This document shows, piece after piece, positions 47,008 through 59,957 of a DNA stretch of 64,000 bases (the first letter of the stretch is position 1; every line of letters begins with the position of its first letter). Below the pieces are notes generated by a model that did no database searches, was not told where the DNA came from, and was given only the letters and a program-made list of their open reading frames with translations. The position numbers and the translations under genes are program-made. Origin of the DNA: Leucocoprinus leucothites (lineage: Eukaryota; Basidiomycota; Agaricomycetes; Agaricales; Agaricaceae); the NCBI GenBank assembly GCA_013368445.1, contig JAACJO010000006.1, positions 248,001 to 312,000 of the forward strand, written 5' to 3'.

Positions 47008-50000
47008 TTAATGGGAATTGTCAGAGTCTAAGTAAATGACCCAATCACGGAGACCATCATCAGAATGAAAGACAATGGATGATCGGAAGCCCATAAAATG
47101 CTGGTTAAAGTGGGAAATCCGGTTGGAGGGGAAAATGATAGCATCACCATTTCTCATACCAAGAACAAGGCCAGGTTCATCTAAGACCAAGTCACCACCT
47201 TCACATTCTCTGTTGACTACCAGCACAACACAGATGCTCTGATCACCAGAGTCAGTGTGGAGCCTGGTGGAAACATTGAGGTTGACAACAAATCCTGTAA
47301 ATGGAGAAGCTGGTGAAACCTCATTTCCAGGAAGTACATCACAAGACTTTGCAAGGTTGGCCGTAACCCCAGGCAAATGTTTTTCAACCTAAAATTAATT
47401 TACTTCCAGTGCACATGTACAGAGACAATATTTGGCTTACTGAAGTTCTGACCCATTCAAATACAGGCTCTAAAGCAGTAGTAGTGGCATGGTAGGCCTC
47501 TCTGTTCTCAAGCCGCTCTCTTGAAGGCTTAGGAACATTAGCACAGACATTGACAGGGTGCTTGGGATTGTTCTGGAATATTGCTGGATCCATCATGGAG
47601 TCTGCCTTGCTGCCCTATATTTTATTTAGACTTTGGATTGAGAACAATACATGAAGGAGGAGAGAAGTCATTACCTTTTTGCTATACTGGTTGTAGGTGG
47701 AAAAATGAATAGCAACAAATTTACCCTTGATCCCAGCCTCTTTAGAGTTATAGTTCTTCAACACCTCATAATAAATAGGTTCAATCTTCTTGATTAGGAG
47801 TTCACGGAGATCATCTCCAAGACTTCCCAGTAGAACTGCCACCAAATCTCCATACCTATCCCTAATAAACATATCTTTTCTGAAAAAAACAACAACAATA
47901 ATATGTTAGACCCAATAATTAATCATGAGGGCTGGTGCTCACCTGTCCAGTAAGCTCATTTCAATCCTTGTAAAAATCCCAACATTCTTCTTCTTTCCAT
48001 GCATTAACTGTAGCTTGACCTACAATTGCATTAAGCATCAGTGGGAGTACACAGGAAATCCGGAGATCTGACCTGAGAAATTGTTTTTTCCAAGGTATTA
48101 AATGGGACAGCTTTTGAAGATGCAATTCTTTGATCTTCTGTGACAGCCCAACAACTTCTCTCTGACTTATACTTGGGAGGAGTATGAAGACAGGGATCAA
48201 AATGTGTAGACACCTCTATCACTCCATTGCTCTCAGAAGGAAGAGGTAGATGAAAAGAGAGAGGTCGAGAGGTCCCATTGAGATAGTCTGCCCAGGTTTT
48301 GACATCTTGATCCTTAGTGAAGTCACTTGACAAGAATATAAATTATAGATATCAGATGAGTACCAAGCACTCACTGAAGAGGAATATCAGCTAGATATAA
48401 GTCAGTAAGATCTAGTCGCTGAAATGGCAGATTGCTCAGAGTATCCATTACACTCCATTCCAAATCAGGAAATAGATCCTTGAACACAGTGTTGGGATAC
48501 TTAATCTGGATAAAGGAGAGGACAGGAATGATGGATTCTCGAATTATGTTTCCAATAGCATTGGCTTGTTATTGACATTAGTCATGGACTAAATATTAAT
48601 TTAACTGGACTAACTTACAAGGAAGACACCAGAGAGCTCTAGCTGCCTCATTAACCAATGCTCCACCACATTTAATAAAGTACTCCTTGGATAATGAGGC
48701 AGCTAATAACAGAAGAATATAAACAGAGCCTTCAAGCAATATATTAATGATAATAATTCAAAGAATAGAAATTGCAACTATACCAGCTCTCACAAAACTT
48801 GCAGTATATGTGCCATGTTGAAGATATTGGCCAATGCTTTTCTTGGTCTGGTTTGGAAGCCGTGTGGCCAGCTCAGCTATATATCCTGTCTTGGATAAGG
48901 ATTTTGGACGGGTTCTGTAATTATAGAGTCAATTTCAGCCATCATTAATATACACCCTGTTCAAAACATAGGACTCACCTGAAAAACTGCAATGAAAAGA
49001 AGATAGTGTATCCAAAATAACGGAACTGGGCAGCTGCTTCATCTACACCAGCTAAACGACAAGCTTCTGCAAGTTTTCCCATGATCTCGGAATATTGAAC
49101 AGATAAAAACAATTGAGGAGTAGATTGCTCAGGTTCCAGAACCTTGTTGCAGAGGCTGTGAAGGATGCTGACCTCATTACAAGTTTCACAGTACCTGAAG
49201 TCATCACAGATGTGGCTGAGATTTAGGAGAATGACAATGCCCTCAGGATGAATATTACAGGGCTCTGCCAGTGTAACAGGGCAAATGGAAATGGGAACAG
49301 AAGATGAAGATCCAACAGAAGAGTCTTCAAAATGGACATCAGCCAGAGTAACGTTGACTGCACCAGCCTCATTTATCCTAGACCGTTTAACAGCCCTGTG
49401 AACAGGACTACTAGCAAGAAGTTGAGGGAATGAACTCTCAGGTATCTGTCCTTGAAAAGAGCATGGTACAGTGAAAGTGGAGCTATTGGCTGGATGGGGT
49501 AAACCAGGAGGATAGGGACTCTGATTGCCAGGAGGTGTGGAGTCAAGGGAGTCAAGGGATGCGCCAGTTGTACGACTGTGAGAGGACTGTAAAACAGACC
49601 TAGAAGTACCTCCCCTTGGAGAAACCTTTTTCTTTCTGGTGGTCCTCTGATTAAGGGTACGAGTATGAGTGCGACCACAATTGGCACTGTCATTGCTGAT
49701 TTCTTCTTCTGAGTCAGCACTCGTATTGCTGTCTGAATCATCACCAAGGGTAGCAACATGAGAACGACTGCCTAATGGCTCAGTTTTGGGGCTTGGTGGT
49801 TTTCCATTTTCCTCAGAATTTTCCTTTGAGTCTAAAACCTAAATATATCAATTGTCAATATTAATCACATAGGTGGCAAAGAAGAACTTAATACCTGTTG
49901 CAGAACCTTGTTTACTTGATTCTTTACATTTCCAAGGTCTGTATCAATGACTGGAAATGACATGAGAACTGCCATCAAACGGCTAAGCTCTGGGAGGGAG

Positions 50001-50224
50001 AGGAAAACTGGATATCTTGTATTGACTGGTAATTCGGATCAGAACTGAATATTGGACCACATTAGGCAAAAGAATGGATGTACCACTGTTGTTTTTAATA
50101 GATGCAGTAGACATAGGAAATGTATATATTGATTGGTGAGGAAAACTGTTCAAAGTGATTGGGGAGATGGTAGTAGTAGATTGCAGAGATGAACATCCCA
50201 AGTTCTATTATCAGCCACCATCAT
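47008..50224 (-). pseudogene. TET/JBP-like 2OG-Fe(II) dioxygenase gene
   Basis: This is a multi-exon gene of roughly 800 codons starting at the Met at 50224. The N-terminal exon (to about 49890) has TGA at 50150 and 50039, both explained by CGA. A Ser-rich linker (about 49.4-49.8 kb) and a helical middle (Y-F-G-Y-T-I-F-F-S-L-Q-F-F-R) follow. The C-terminal domain (47376-47008) reads L-N-V-S-T-R-L-H-T-D-S-G-D, then G-G-D-L-V-L, then A-I-I-F-P-S-N-R-I-S-H, then G-F-R-S-S-I-V-F-H. This gives the HxD metal pair, distal His and 2OG-binding Arg of a double-stranded beta-helix dioxygenase. Spacing and flanks resemble the TET/JBP-type enzymes expanded in mushroom genomes, which oxidise methylated bases in DNA. 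The family call is from pattern memory; other 2OG families are possible. The catalytic half is intact. Confidence 0.58.
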
Positions 50225-50328
50225 GATTGATGTTGGTGATTGGGTGTAAGTTATCTATTTTTGGGATACATTTTCTCCTCTGACTTTGGGCCTTTCAACG
50301 GGGTCAAGGCTCTGATGTCAGACTATAG

Positions 50329-50755
50329 ACTCCTTGAAACTCAAAGGTTTTCAAAGAAATTATTAGCAAAAGTTGGACGATTTATACGATTTTATATGCG
50401 ATTGAAAGCGGCGTTTTATACGATTCTGGCGCGTATTTTTATATACAATTCGGCTCAGAAGTGGGGGAGATATGAAGCAAATGGTACTGAGGCCTCAGAA
50501 GTTGGGAGTGTGGGAAAAGCAAACCCATCAGTTTTGAAGTCCCACGCCTAGGAAGGGAGGTTTGCATTTCCCACACTCCCAACTTCTGAGGCCTCAGTAC
50601 CATTTGCTTCATATCTCCCCCACTTCTGAGCCGAATTGTATATAAAAATATGCGCCAGAATCGTATAAAACGCCGCTTTCAATCGCATATAAAATCGTAT
50701 AAATCGTCCAACTTTTGCTAATAATTTCTTTGAAAACCTTTGAGTTTCAAGGAGT
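50329..50755. repeat. 427-bp near-perfect palindrome
   Basis: Arms of 196 bp (50329-50524 and 50560-50755) pair almost perfectly around a 35-bp loop. A further partial copy of the outer arm motif follows at about 50756-50835. It lies between the divergently arranged dioxygenase gene and Plavaka transposase. As RNA it would form a long hairpin. Confidence 0.93.
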
Positions 50756-51408
50756 ATCCCACTTCTGAGCTGAATTGTATAATTGTCTGAAAGCCCCTCT
50801 CAGTCCGATATAAAATTGTATAAATTGACCAAAAGTAAACATCATCTGAATAAAATCACCCATGACAAGGAATGCCAGTAGAACTGGCTCAGAACTATTA
50901 TTAGCCTGGAGGGCCTTTGTTCTTCAGCAAATTAGTATATCTGTGGCAAAGACACCTACAACAACATTTACTGTACTTTGTACCATAGGCTAGAGTTGCC
51001 ACAAGTATTTAGCACCTCCATCCCACAATGATATACCCCAGATATTATCAGTTAGATGTATCCCCTTAGGAGATTAATAGGAGTAGGTAACATGAAACCT
51101 CCATGTTGACTTTCATCTTATCCAGAGCCCACAAACAGGCCTCCAGCCTCTTAATGACACTAGATTGTAGTTCAGAAATTGTGTGATACAGATGCCCACA
51201 GTAATGGCAATGCCCTAATATTTCTTCCAAGTGATTCTACCAGTTTGTATCCTCCCACACTCACCTGGCAAACCATCACCAACAGGCATCTAAAATCTTG
51301 TATGAACTTTTAGGCACTGAATCATGCAATCAATTATGAAACTAACATGGGATGCCTGAGTACCTAAGTTCATGCTGACACTTAGCAGGATCCCTTCCTT
51401 GTCTAGTC

Positions 51409-54400
51409 ATGTCCACCTCCCACTCCTCAGGCAACACCAACCAATGTCCATTTTGTCCAAAAGGCTTTGACTCTCAATCAAACTTACTCCAGCACATAAA
51501 TCATCTGAATTCACCATCCTACTCCCTTTCCAGGAATCAACTCATGGAAGGCCAGGCTATGCCAACAGACAACATGGACCTTGATACATCTGATATGCTT
51601 TTTTCAAATGATTTTGATGGGCCCACTATATCAGATGATTTTGCTGAGGAGGCATTTCATGTGCGACAATACCCTGTACCACCCAAAGTACTCCCTGGTC
51701 AGGGGCAAATGTTCATGGATGAATTCTGGAAACATGACCATGCAGAGGCAAGGGCTCAGAATATTTTTTACCCATTTTCTTCCCAAGAGGAGTGGAAACT
51801 GGCATCTTTTCTGCTCAACTCTGATCTCAGCAATGTGGCAATTGATGATTTCCTAAAACTGGATCTTGTGGGTTGTGTTCAGTGTTCTCAATTAGTAGGT
51901 TGGCTGATTTCTGGGTATCTATTCAGATCAAGGCCCTTAAACTTTCATTCTCAACTGCTCATGACCTCTGCAGTTGAAGTGAAACTCTGCCACCTGGTCC
52001 AACATGGAAATGCCAAGAAATAATCCCAAAGGTCCCAACAAAATCACCATTGTTTCTCTACTTCCAAAACCCTCTTGAATGCTTGCAGGATCTTATCTGA
52101 AGTCCCTTATTGAAGAACCACATAAAGTTCTCACCATTCCAGCTCTTTGAGAGTGCTACATCAACAGTACGATTATACACTGAGTGGTTATCCAGTGATT
52201 GTGCTTGGCACATGTAGGTTAGACTTGTTATTTCCTAGAGTCTATTGTTTAACATAAATCTCACAAATAAATGAAGGACCAGTTACCCCCTGGTGCTACC
52301 TTGCTAGGCACCATCTTATCTTCTGACAAGACAAATATTACCCACATGACAGGAGGTTGAGTGGCACACCCACTCTTAATAAGCTGTGCAAATATTGATA
52401 TGGAATTTCAGAACAAGGCTGCAAATCATGCATTTCAGCTGCTTGCTCTTCTTCCTATTCCCACTATCTGCAACAGAAGAGGGCTATTCACAGTATCTTA
52501 GACAACAGGTTATTTCATGAATATCTGGATATTGTCCTTGCACCATTGAAAGAAGTAGCAAGAATGGGTGTTCTGATGCCAGACCCTGTTGGTTCCCTTC
52601 GATGGTGCTTCACACCTCTTGCAGCATATATTGTTGATACCCCGGACTCTACACTCATTGCTGGAGTAGGTGGCAAAACATCCTCTGTCACAACTGCAAC
52701 TTTTCGAGAGTTTGGTGATGATTTTCAACACCCTCCATGCCTTGCATCACACACACTTACAAAGCTCCAAGTAATTGAGGCTTCTACAAATCCATGGGAC
52801 CTTGATGCCTACTCAAAGGCTGCCTCTGCAGATCAACTTAATGGTGTGCACTGCCCATTCTGGTGAGATTGGGCACTTGCAGAACCATCTATGTTTCTAA
52901 CACCTGAGTCCCTTCATCACTGGCACAAGATGTTCTGGGACCATGATGTTTGTTGGTGCATACAGGTTGTTGGATCTCAGGAACTTGATTTTCGATTCTC
53001 TATATTACACCCCCACACTGGTCTTTGTCATTTTTCAAGCAGCATTTCAAGCCTTAAACAAGTGTCAGGCTGTGACCACCACAAGATTCAAAAATATCTT
53101 GTCCCAGCAATTGCTGGTGCTATGACACCCTCGTTTCTAATTGCAATCTACTCTTTGCTAGATTTTCAATACTGGGCACAAGCTTCAATTATCTCAGAGC
53201 ATACTATTACAAACATCAATAACTTACTGAAGACATTTCACCTTCACAAGCAGTCTATCATTGACTGTGAAGGACACCAGGGAACCCAGGGGGTTATCAA
53301 TAACTGGTACATCCCAAAACTGGAGTTCTTGCAAAGTGTGTCTTCAAATATCAAAGCAAATGGTGCAGCCATACAGTGGTCTGCAGACACTACTGAGCAT
53401 GCACATATTGAGGTTGTCAAGAAGCCTGCTTGTGCAAGCAATAATCATGGCTATGAGGGTCAGATCTGCAGACACCTTGATTTACTTGACAAACTCATGC
53501 ATTTTGACCTGGCAATATGTATGGCTACTTCACAACTTTCATTAGCCTCTATCCCAATCTCTCCAGATCCCATTGAACTTGACTATCCCTTATCACATCC
53601 CAAAGATCTAAAGATCACCTCCTCAACAGAACTCCTCTCATTAATCAACCCAGTTGGATCCTTGCCAGGAGGCCAAGGCCTTCTAAACCCCAGAATGGCC
53701 AATTACTTTTATAAAGCCACACTACTACAAAATCTCCCAGATGAAAAGGCTCCATCCCCTTGCTGCACAACTCAGATTACACCATATCTTGCTCTTCACC
53801 TAGCTTGAGATCCAGGGATTCAACAACAACCAGTAGACACAATTGCATCTACTCTCCAACTCCCAGATTTAAAACCTGCCCTGAATGATCTCATTTCCAG
53901 AGTTTCATCCAGTAATTCACATCTGACAGTAGGAGGCCAACAACATGCAACTACTAACTACACCCTGCCTTTTGATGACATTGGAGTTTGGACTACTGCC
54001 CACATTCAAACAAAGGCTTTTCATGCACCTCATGGCATTCTTCCATCCATCACAATTCATGCTGAACCTCTATCCTCTGACTGGCCTGTTGGCCATTCCA
54101 ACGTTGCTATATTCAATTCTGAGTCAGACCAACTATGGCCAAAGAGTGGATTACAGGGTACTTCTATTCCATGATTCTTGTTTTATCTGGTGACTTATTT
54201 AATGAATGATTTGATAGGTCATTTTGTTGGCACTATCAAGACAATCTTTCGTATTATTCCATCTCCTCACATCAACCATCCTTGCCTTCTGGATCAATTT
54301 TTTGCTTATGTTCAGCGGTGGGACATTATACCACAGACCAGTCCCTTGAATGCCCTTGAAAAGGGGTCATATCCAGAGCCCACAAGTGGCCTATATCACC

Positions 54401-54599
54401 TCCGGAGATCCGACGTTCAAATGGTGAATTGCTTGGAGATGCCATCCCACTGGGTCAAATTCGTGCCATTGTGGACCTTGTTCCCATAATGGGCAAGGTT
54501 GTTAACCCACAATTTAGAAGGGAGACAGCCCTTCATTACTCAGATGATGTCTGGCTTAACAAATATTTTGACAAAGACTTGTTTTATGCCCTATCTTAG
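51409..54599 (+). pseudogene. Plavaka-type transposase
   Basis: This is a plus-strand gene with short introns. The N-terminus has a C2H2-type zinc finger (C-P-F-C-P-K-G-F, residues 13-32) and E-E-W-K-L-A-S-F-L-L. The middle exons (52030-52520) carry N-P-L-E-C-L-Q-D-L-I and D-K-T-N-I-T-H-M-T-G. The core (52500-53800) carries F-T-P-L-A-A-Y-I-V-D-T-P, H-H-W-H-K-M-F-W-D-H-D, D-N/N-W-Y-I-P-K-L-E and Q-W-S-A-D-T-T-E-H-A. The C-terminus Y-F-D-K-D-L-F-Y-A-L-S ends at 54599. These blocks are those I know from Plavaka transposases of Agaricomycetes (DDE-type, CACTA-related). TGA at 52098, 52864 and 53806 (each CGA-like) and a frameshift near 54405 inactivate it. Confidence 0.85.
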
Positions 54600-56081
54600 A
54601 TTACCTTAGTTAAGTAGTGTAGGTAGCTATGGCATGGTAAGATTGATATCAATCCATCAATTGGAGCCATGGAGCTATATTGGATTTGGAATAGTCTCTG
54701 TGTTCTATGAGACACTATGAAACTATATTTCTATGTAGCCTTCCTGCATATCCTATGTTGTGACATTCACTTACTATATCCATCTATGTAGAATACAAGC
54801 CCATGCTATGTATATTTATTGGATGGCCATGGCCTGCTATAACTCACTAAGGCAAAAAACTGAACTTACTGATGTAGAAACTGTGATGGATAATGCTGAG
54901 CTCGTGCAGCCAGCGAGTTGAGTCTTGACTGGCCACTGGAATGAAGTGTGGTGAAAAGAAAAGGAAATAGCTTGGTTCTGCGTCGATGTTGTGCTACTTT
55001 GCGAGGACTTGGCAGAGAAGAAAGGTGAGAAAATTCGAGCTCTGCTCACCTGCTGCTCTGCTGGATGCTGGGTGCCGGCAACTTCCATTGTAGGCACCCT
55101 TGCTCAAGGAAAGGTTCTCACACTCACTAAGGGCAAGCCCATAGGGTGCTTCGTTAGAGCATCTAGTACTTTCGCAACAAAAGTAAGTACCATGCCTAGT
55201 ATTCTGCATGGATATCATAAAGATACAAATAGAGCCTGGACTATGACCCTGAGGCCCACACTTTATTTCCACTTCACACTGCTTACAGTCCGAACATCGC
55301 AGCATCCAGATTATCAAACATTTCCAAAATGGAGGTATTAAAATTATACAGCAACCGGCTACACCTTGCTGATGTAGATGTCAAAAACACAAACGGTGAG
55401 AGTGTGGTGAGATGGGATATGGAGAAAATTGTGGCTGAGGAGCACGTTCAAGTCAATTTCCGGTTGTGTCATTCAAGTTCAGCTGCGGTAGAACACTTCA
55501 TTTGTTTCTGGGAGAGTATCCAGCTACTCGAGTAGTTAATGCTAGTTACGGATGACGCTGCCAAGGGGCTGATAATAGACCAAGCAAGGTCAATGCCGTG
55601 GCTCGCCCACGGCCTCTAGTACATAAAACCATAGTAACAATGATATATGAAATTTAAACTCAGAATAATTCATGAGGATAATCCTCGGATTGCTATTCTA
55701 ACGAAAGGTAGGCAATTCACAGGGGATATAAAAACACAGGAAGATACAATGAGTCGTGAGAATCAACGACTTCAGCATCAACCAAGTCAATTTCCATAAC
55801 AAAACCACTCTTGTTCTTCACCTTTGCCCTCGGAATCTACCTGCATCTCCCAGCACCTCCCTCAAAGGCTTGGCTTGCTTTATTACCCAACTCAACAGCG
55901 CGATGATCGTATAAACACCTCAGTCATTTAACACGTTTACCAAATTCCAGTTGATTATGCAAGGTCCGCTTCGGAAAAACTTCGGATAATTCAAACTCAG
56001 ACTCATAAATTGTGGGGTTGGTCGTTTTCACTGCTCTCCCACTCCCAAAAAGTCGCCCGCTCTCCACTACCTGAAGAAGTT
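54600..56081. other. Transition from transposon to host DNA
   Basis: I recognise no gene. Open frames at 54991-55341 (plus) and 54994-55317 (minus) overlap. A 68-codon frame (55329-55535) has no known motif. The G/C-rich inverted pair GCCGTGG/CCACGGC occurs at about 55594-55614. CpG becomes common from about 55.5 kb. The transporter's upstream region is at 55.9-56.08 kb. Confidence 0.45.
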
Positions 56082-58156
56082 ATGAACACAACTGAACCAG
56101 AGGCACTGTCCCACCGAAGAGTAACGGCTGAAGACCCCATCGAAATGACCAACCTATCTGGAAGCCATCCCGTCACACCGTCAAAGTCTCTCGAGGCGGG
56201 TTCAGCATCAGATAAGAAGGACGTTACAGAGGAAACTGTCGAGGCCAACGGTAAAGCGGACAAGCTTGACACACGGACAAAGAAACAAAAGGCTGCCGAG
56301 AATGTACAATTTGCTGCACTCTGTTGGTGCATCTTTGTCGCTGGATGGAACGATGGAACGACTGGCCCATTACTACCTCGCATACAAGAAGTGTACCACG
56401 TATGATTTCTGACTCACACACACACCCTCTTCCCATGGCTTATCCCTTCTCGCGCTCAGGTCGGGTTTACGATCGTCTCCTTGATTTTCATCTTCGCGTG
56501 TCTCGTACGTCCCTTCCAGCTTCTGCCTTTCCCCCTCACCGACTATCGAACCGCAGGGCTTCATCTTGGGAGCACTCGCCAATGTACGCCTCACTGATCG
56601 TCTTGGTTTTGGCAAGGTACGTTCGAGCGTCTATCAGGTGGTGATAAGGTGTTAACATCATCTGGACGAACAGACCATTATTTTCGGTACATCCGGCATG
56701 ATCAAATCTCCCTCGACTTCTACCTGACATTTTAACACTCAGGGTCCATCCTTCAAGTCATTGCTTACGCTCTCCAGTCACCTGCCCCATCGTTCCCCGT
56801 TTTCGTGATGGCATTTACCATTAACGGTTTCGGTATCGCGCTTCAGGTACAACTTACTCCCTCCTCTTCTCACAACACTACCACTTACCCAATCTCCAGG
56901 ATGCACAAGCCAACGGTTTTGTCGCAAGCCTCCAACACAACGCCGAAACTAAGATGGGTATCCTCCACGCCGCCTACGGTTGGTTTCTTTCCCTTGCGGT
57001 CCCTCTCAGCCCCCCGTTGACAACCACCCGCAACAGGTGCTGGCGCATTTACTGCTCCTCTTGTCGCTACGCAATTTGCCCAATTAGACCGCTGGTCTTT
57101 CCACTACATAGTCTCTCTCGGGATCGCCGTTTCCAATACGATCGCTCTCTGCCTCATCTTCGGAACCAAAACTCAAGACGGTGAGTTCCCATCACTCCTC
57201 ACGACTGACACTGTTCTTCGTGTTCTCATCAAGATCCTTCCTCCTACCTCCAGAATGTCTCCGTCTTTTGGGCCAAGAATCAGCAGAAAAGGGAGAAGAC
57301 GAACACACCTCGTTCAACCAGATCCTCCGCATCAAAGCCGTTCATTTCCTCGCGTTCTTCATTCTCGTCTATGTCGGTGTCGAGGTCACGATCGGCGGTA
57401 CGCTCGCACCCCTTTGCCTGAGGCTTCCTCTCACACCTCACTAACCGTTGAGAAAAGGTTGGATTGTCACTTTCATGCGCGATGTGCGCGGCGGTAGCCC
57501 TCCTCAGGTTACGTCTCGTCTGGTTTCTTCGGCGGTACGCCCTCCTCTTAACAGTCGATGCTAAGGCGCTGATGTCGTTCCCAGGTCTAATGCTCGGACG
57601 TGTTTTGCTCCTCTGGATAAACAGAAAGGTAAGGCAGATACACCGTCGATAGGTTCTTTCTACTCACCAAGCTCAACACACAGGTTGGCGAACGTCGTGT
57701 GCTCTTCATATATAGTATCCTCGCTATCGGGTAAGCTCCGCTCATGGAAACATTATACCGCAAATCTCTGTTATGATCACTGACTGTTTACAGACTCGAG
57801 CTCATCATTTGGCTGGTACCGTCCCTCGTCGGTGGAGCTGTAGCCGTCTCGATCGTTGGGCTCCTTCTGGGTCCTATGTACCCTATTGCAATGAACCACG
57901 CTGGCCGTGTCCTTCCCCAGTGGCTCCTCACAGGCTCTATTGGTTGGATTGCAGGCTTCGGCCAAGCAGGAAGCGCTGCTATCCCATTCGTCACCGGAGC
58001 TATCTCCGCCAAACATGGGATCAAAAGTCTACAGCCACTGTGAGTGACCATCATGCTTGAGAGCGGTACCAGCTCACGCTTATGCCCAGCTTAATTGCTA
58101 TGATGGGATGCATGATGTTCTTGTGGTTTTTGGTACCAGCAAAGCGGCGCGACTAA
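56082..58156 (+). CDS. MFS transporter (fungal general-substrate type)
   Basis: This gene has about 11 exons split by ~50-bp introns. The cytosolic N-terminal tail (about 75 residues) is followed by the first membrane helix with W-N-D-G-T-T-G-P-L-L-P-R-I-Q. The second exon, G-F-T-I-V-S-L-I-F-I-F, leads to G-A-L-A-N-V-R-L-T-D-R-L-G-F-G-K, the MFS loop motif. Further helices include I-L-Q-V-I-A-Y-A-L-Q and H-F-L-A-F-F-I-L-V-Y-V-G-V-E. The second half has R-V-L-F-I-Y-S-I-L-A-I-G, G-L-L-L-G-P-M-Y-P-I-A-M-N and G-W-I-A-G-F-G-Q-A-G-S-A. It ends K-R-R-D at 58156. About 12 membrane helices are expected. It resembles the yeast Bsc6 / FucP-like MFS group; the substrate is unknown. An in-frame Met at 56010 would add 24 residues; I prefer 56082. 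I see no disruption. Confidence 0.85.
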
Positions 58157-58260
58157 TTTGATGTCCTTCAATTGGCTTAGACAAGTTCTCTAGGCATACA
58201 GATATATATTAAAAAAATACACTGGTGTACATAGAACAAATAACACGAAATCCCAGGAAA

Positions 58261-58859
<599 letters not shown>

Positions 58860-59180
58860 TACAAAAGTTGAATTATCAAGTCAAATAAGGCAGAAAGGAT
58901 GGAGAAGCAAGAGGTGGTGCTGAGATGGTGGCGGTCTTGAGGCAAGTCAATTGATATCCCAGCGGACGGTGTGAGTACATATATATACCACGTGACTTTG
59001 TACTTGTTTGTTTCCGGGACGCGTCAGGTGGCTTTGTTTAATGGACGCGTTTTGTTGATTGCGCGTGTCTCAGTATTCGGCTGGGGTATAAATACCAGTG
59101 TACACTCTGCTTTGCCTCTCATTTCGCTACCTACCACTCCCACTACTCAGCCACCTCTTACTCTCCAACTTCAATCAACA
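58860..59180. promoter_or_regulatory. Shared H2B-H2A promoter
   Basis: This 321-bp intergenic region drives both histones. TATAAATA (59087-59094) lies about 90 bp before the H2A start. A TATATATA tract (58979-58986) lies 120 bp before the H2B start on the other strand. The motif GGACGCGT occurs twice between them (59018-59025 and 59043-59050). Coordinated S-phase expression is expected for such pairs but not shown here. Confidence 0.65.
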
Positions 59181-59751
<571 letters not shown>

Positions 59752-59957
59752 ATTACTCGCTTCACTTTCTCTTTACGTTGGCAGTCTGGGATCTTTATTT
59801 ATTGTGCTATCCGGGTATTCTGCTGTATTATATTAATGTACTATCAATCGCATCTGGATACTTGGAAATCCATATGCCTTGAAAAGTTGAAGTATCATCA
59901 ACGACCGGTTGAGTGCTGTTCCTTGAGTACGTATACTGAGCAAGTGTAAGGATAACT

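Noticed and set aside
50240..50551. A 103-codon plus-strand frame
   Set aside because: It lies in the left arm of the palindrome and has no family features.
54991..55341. A 116-codon plus-strand frame
   Set aside because: It overlaps a minus-strand frame of equal length. Neither has a motif or a recognisable splice structure.
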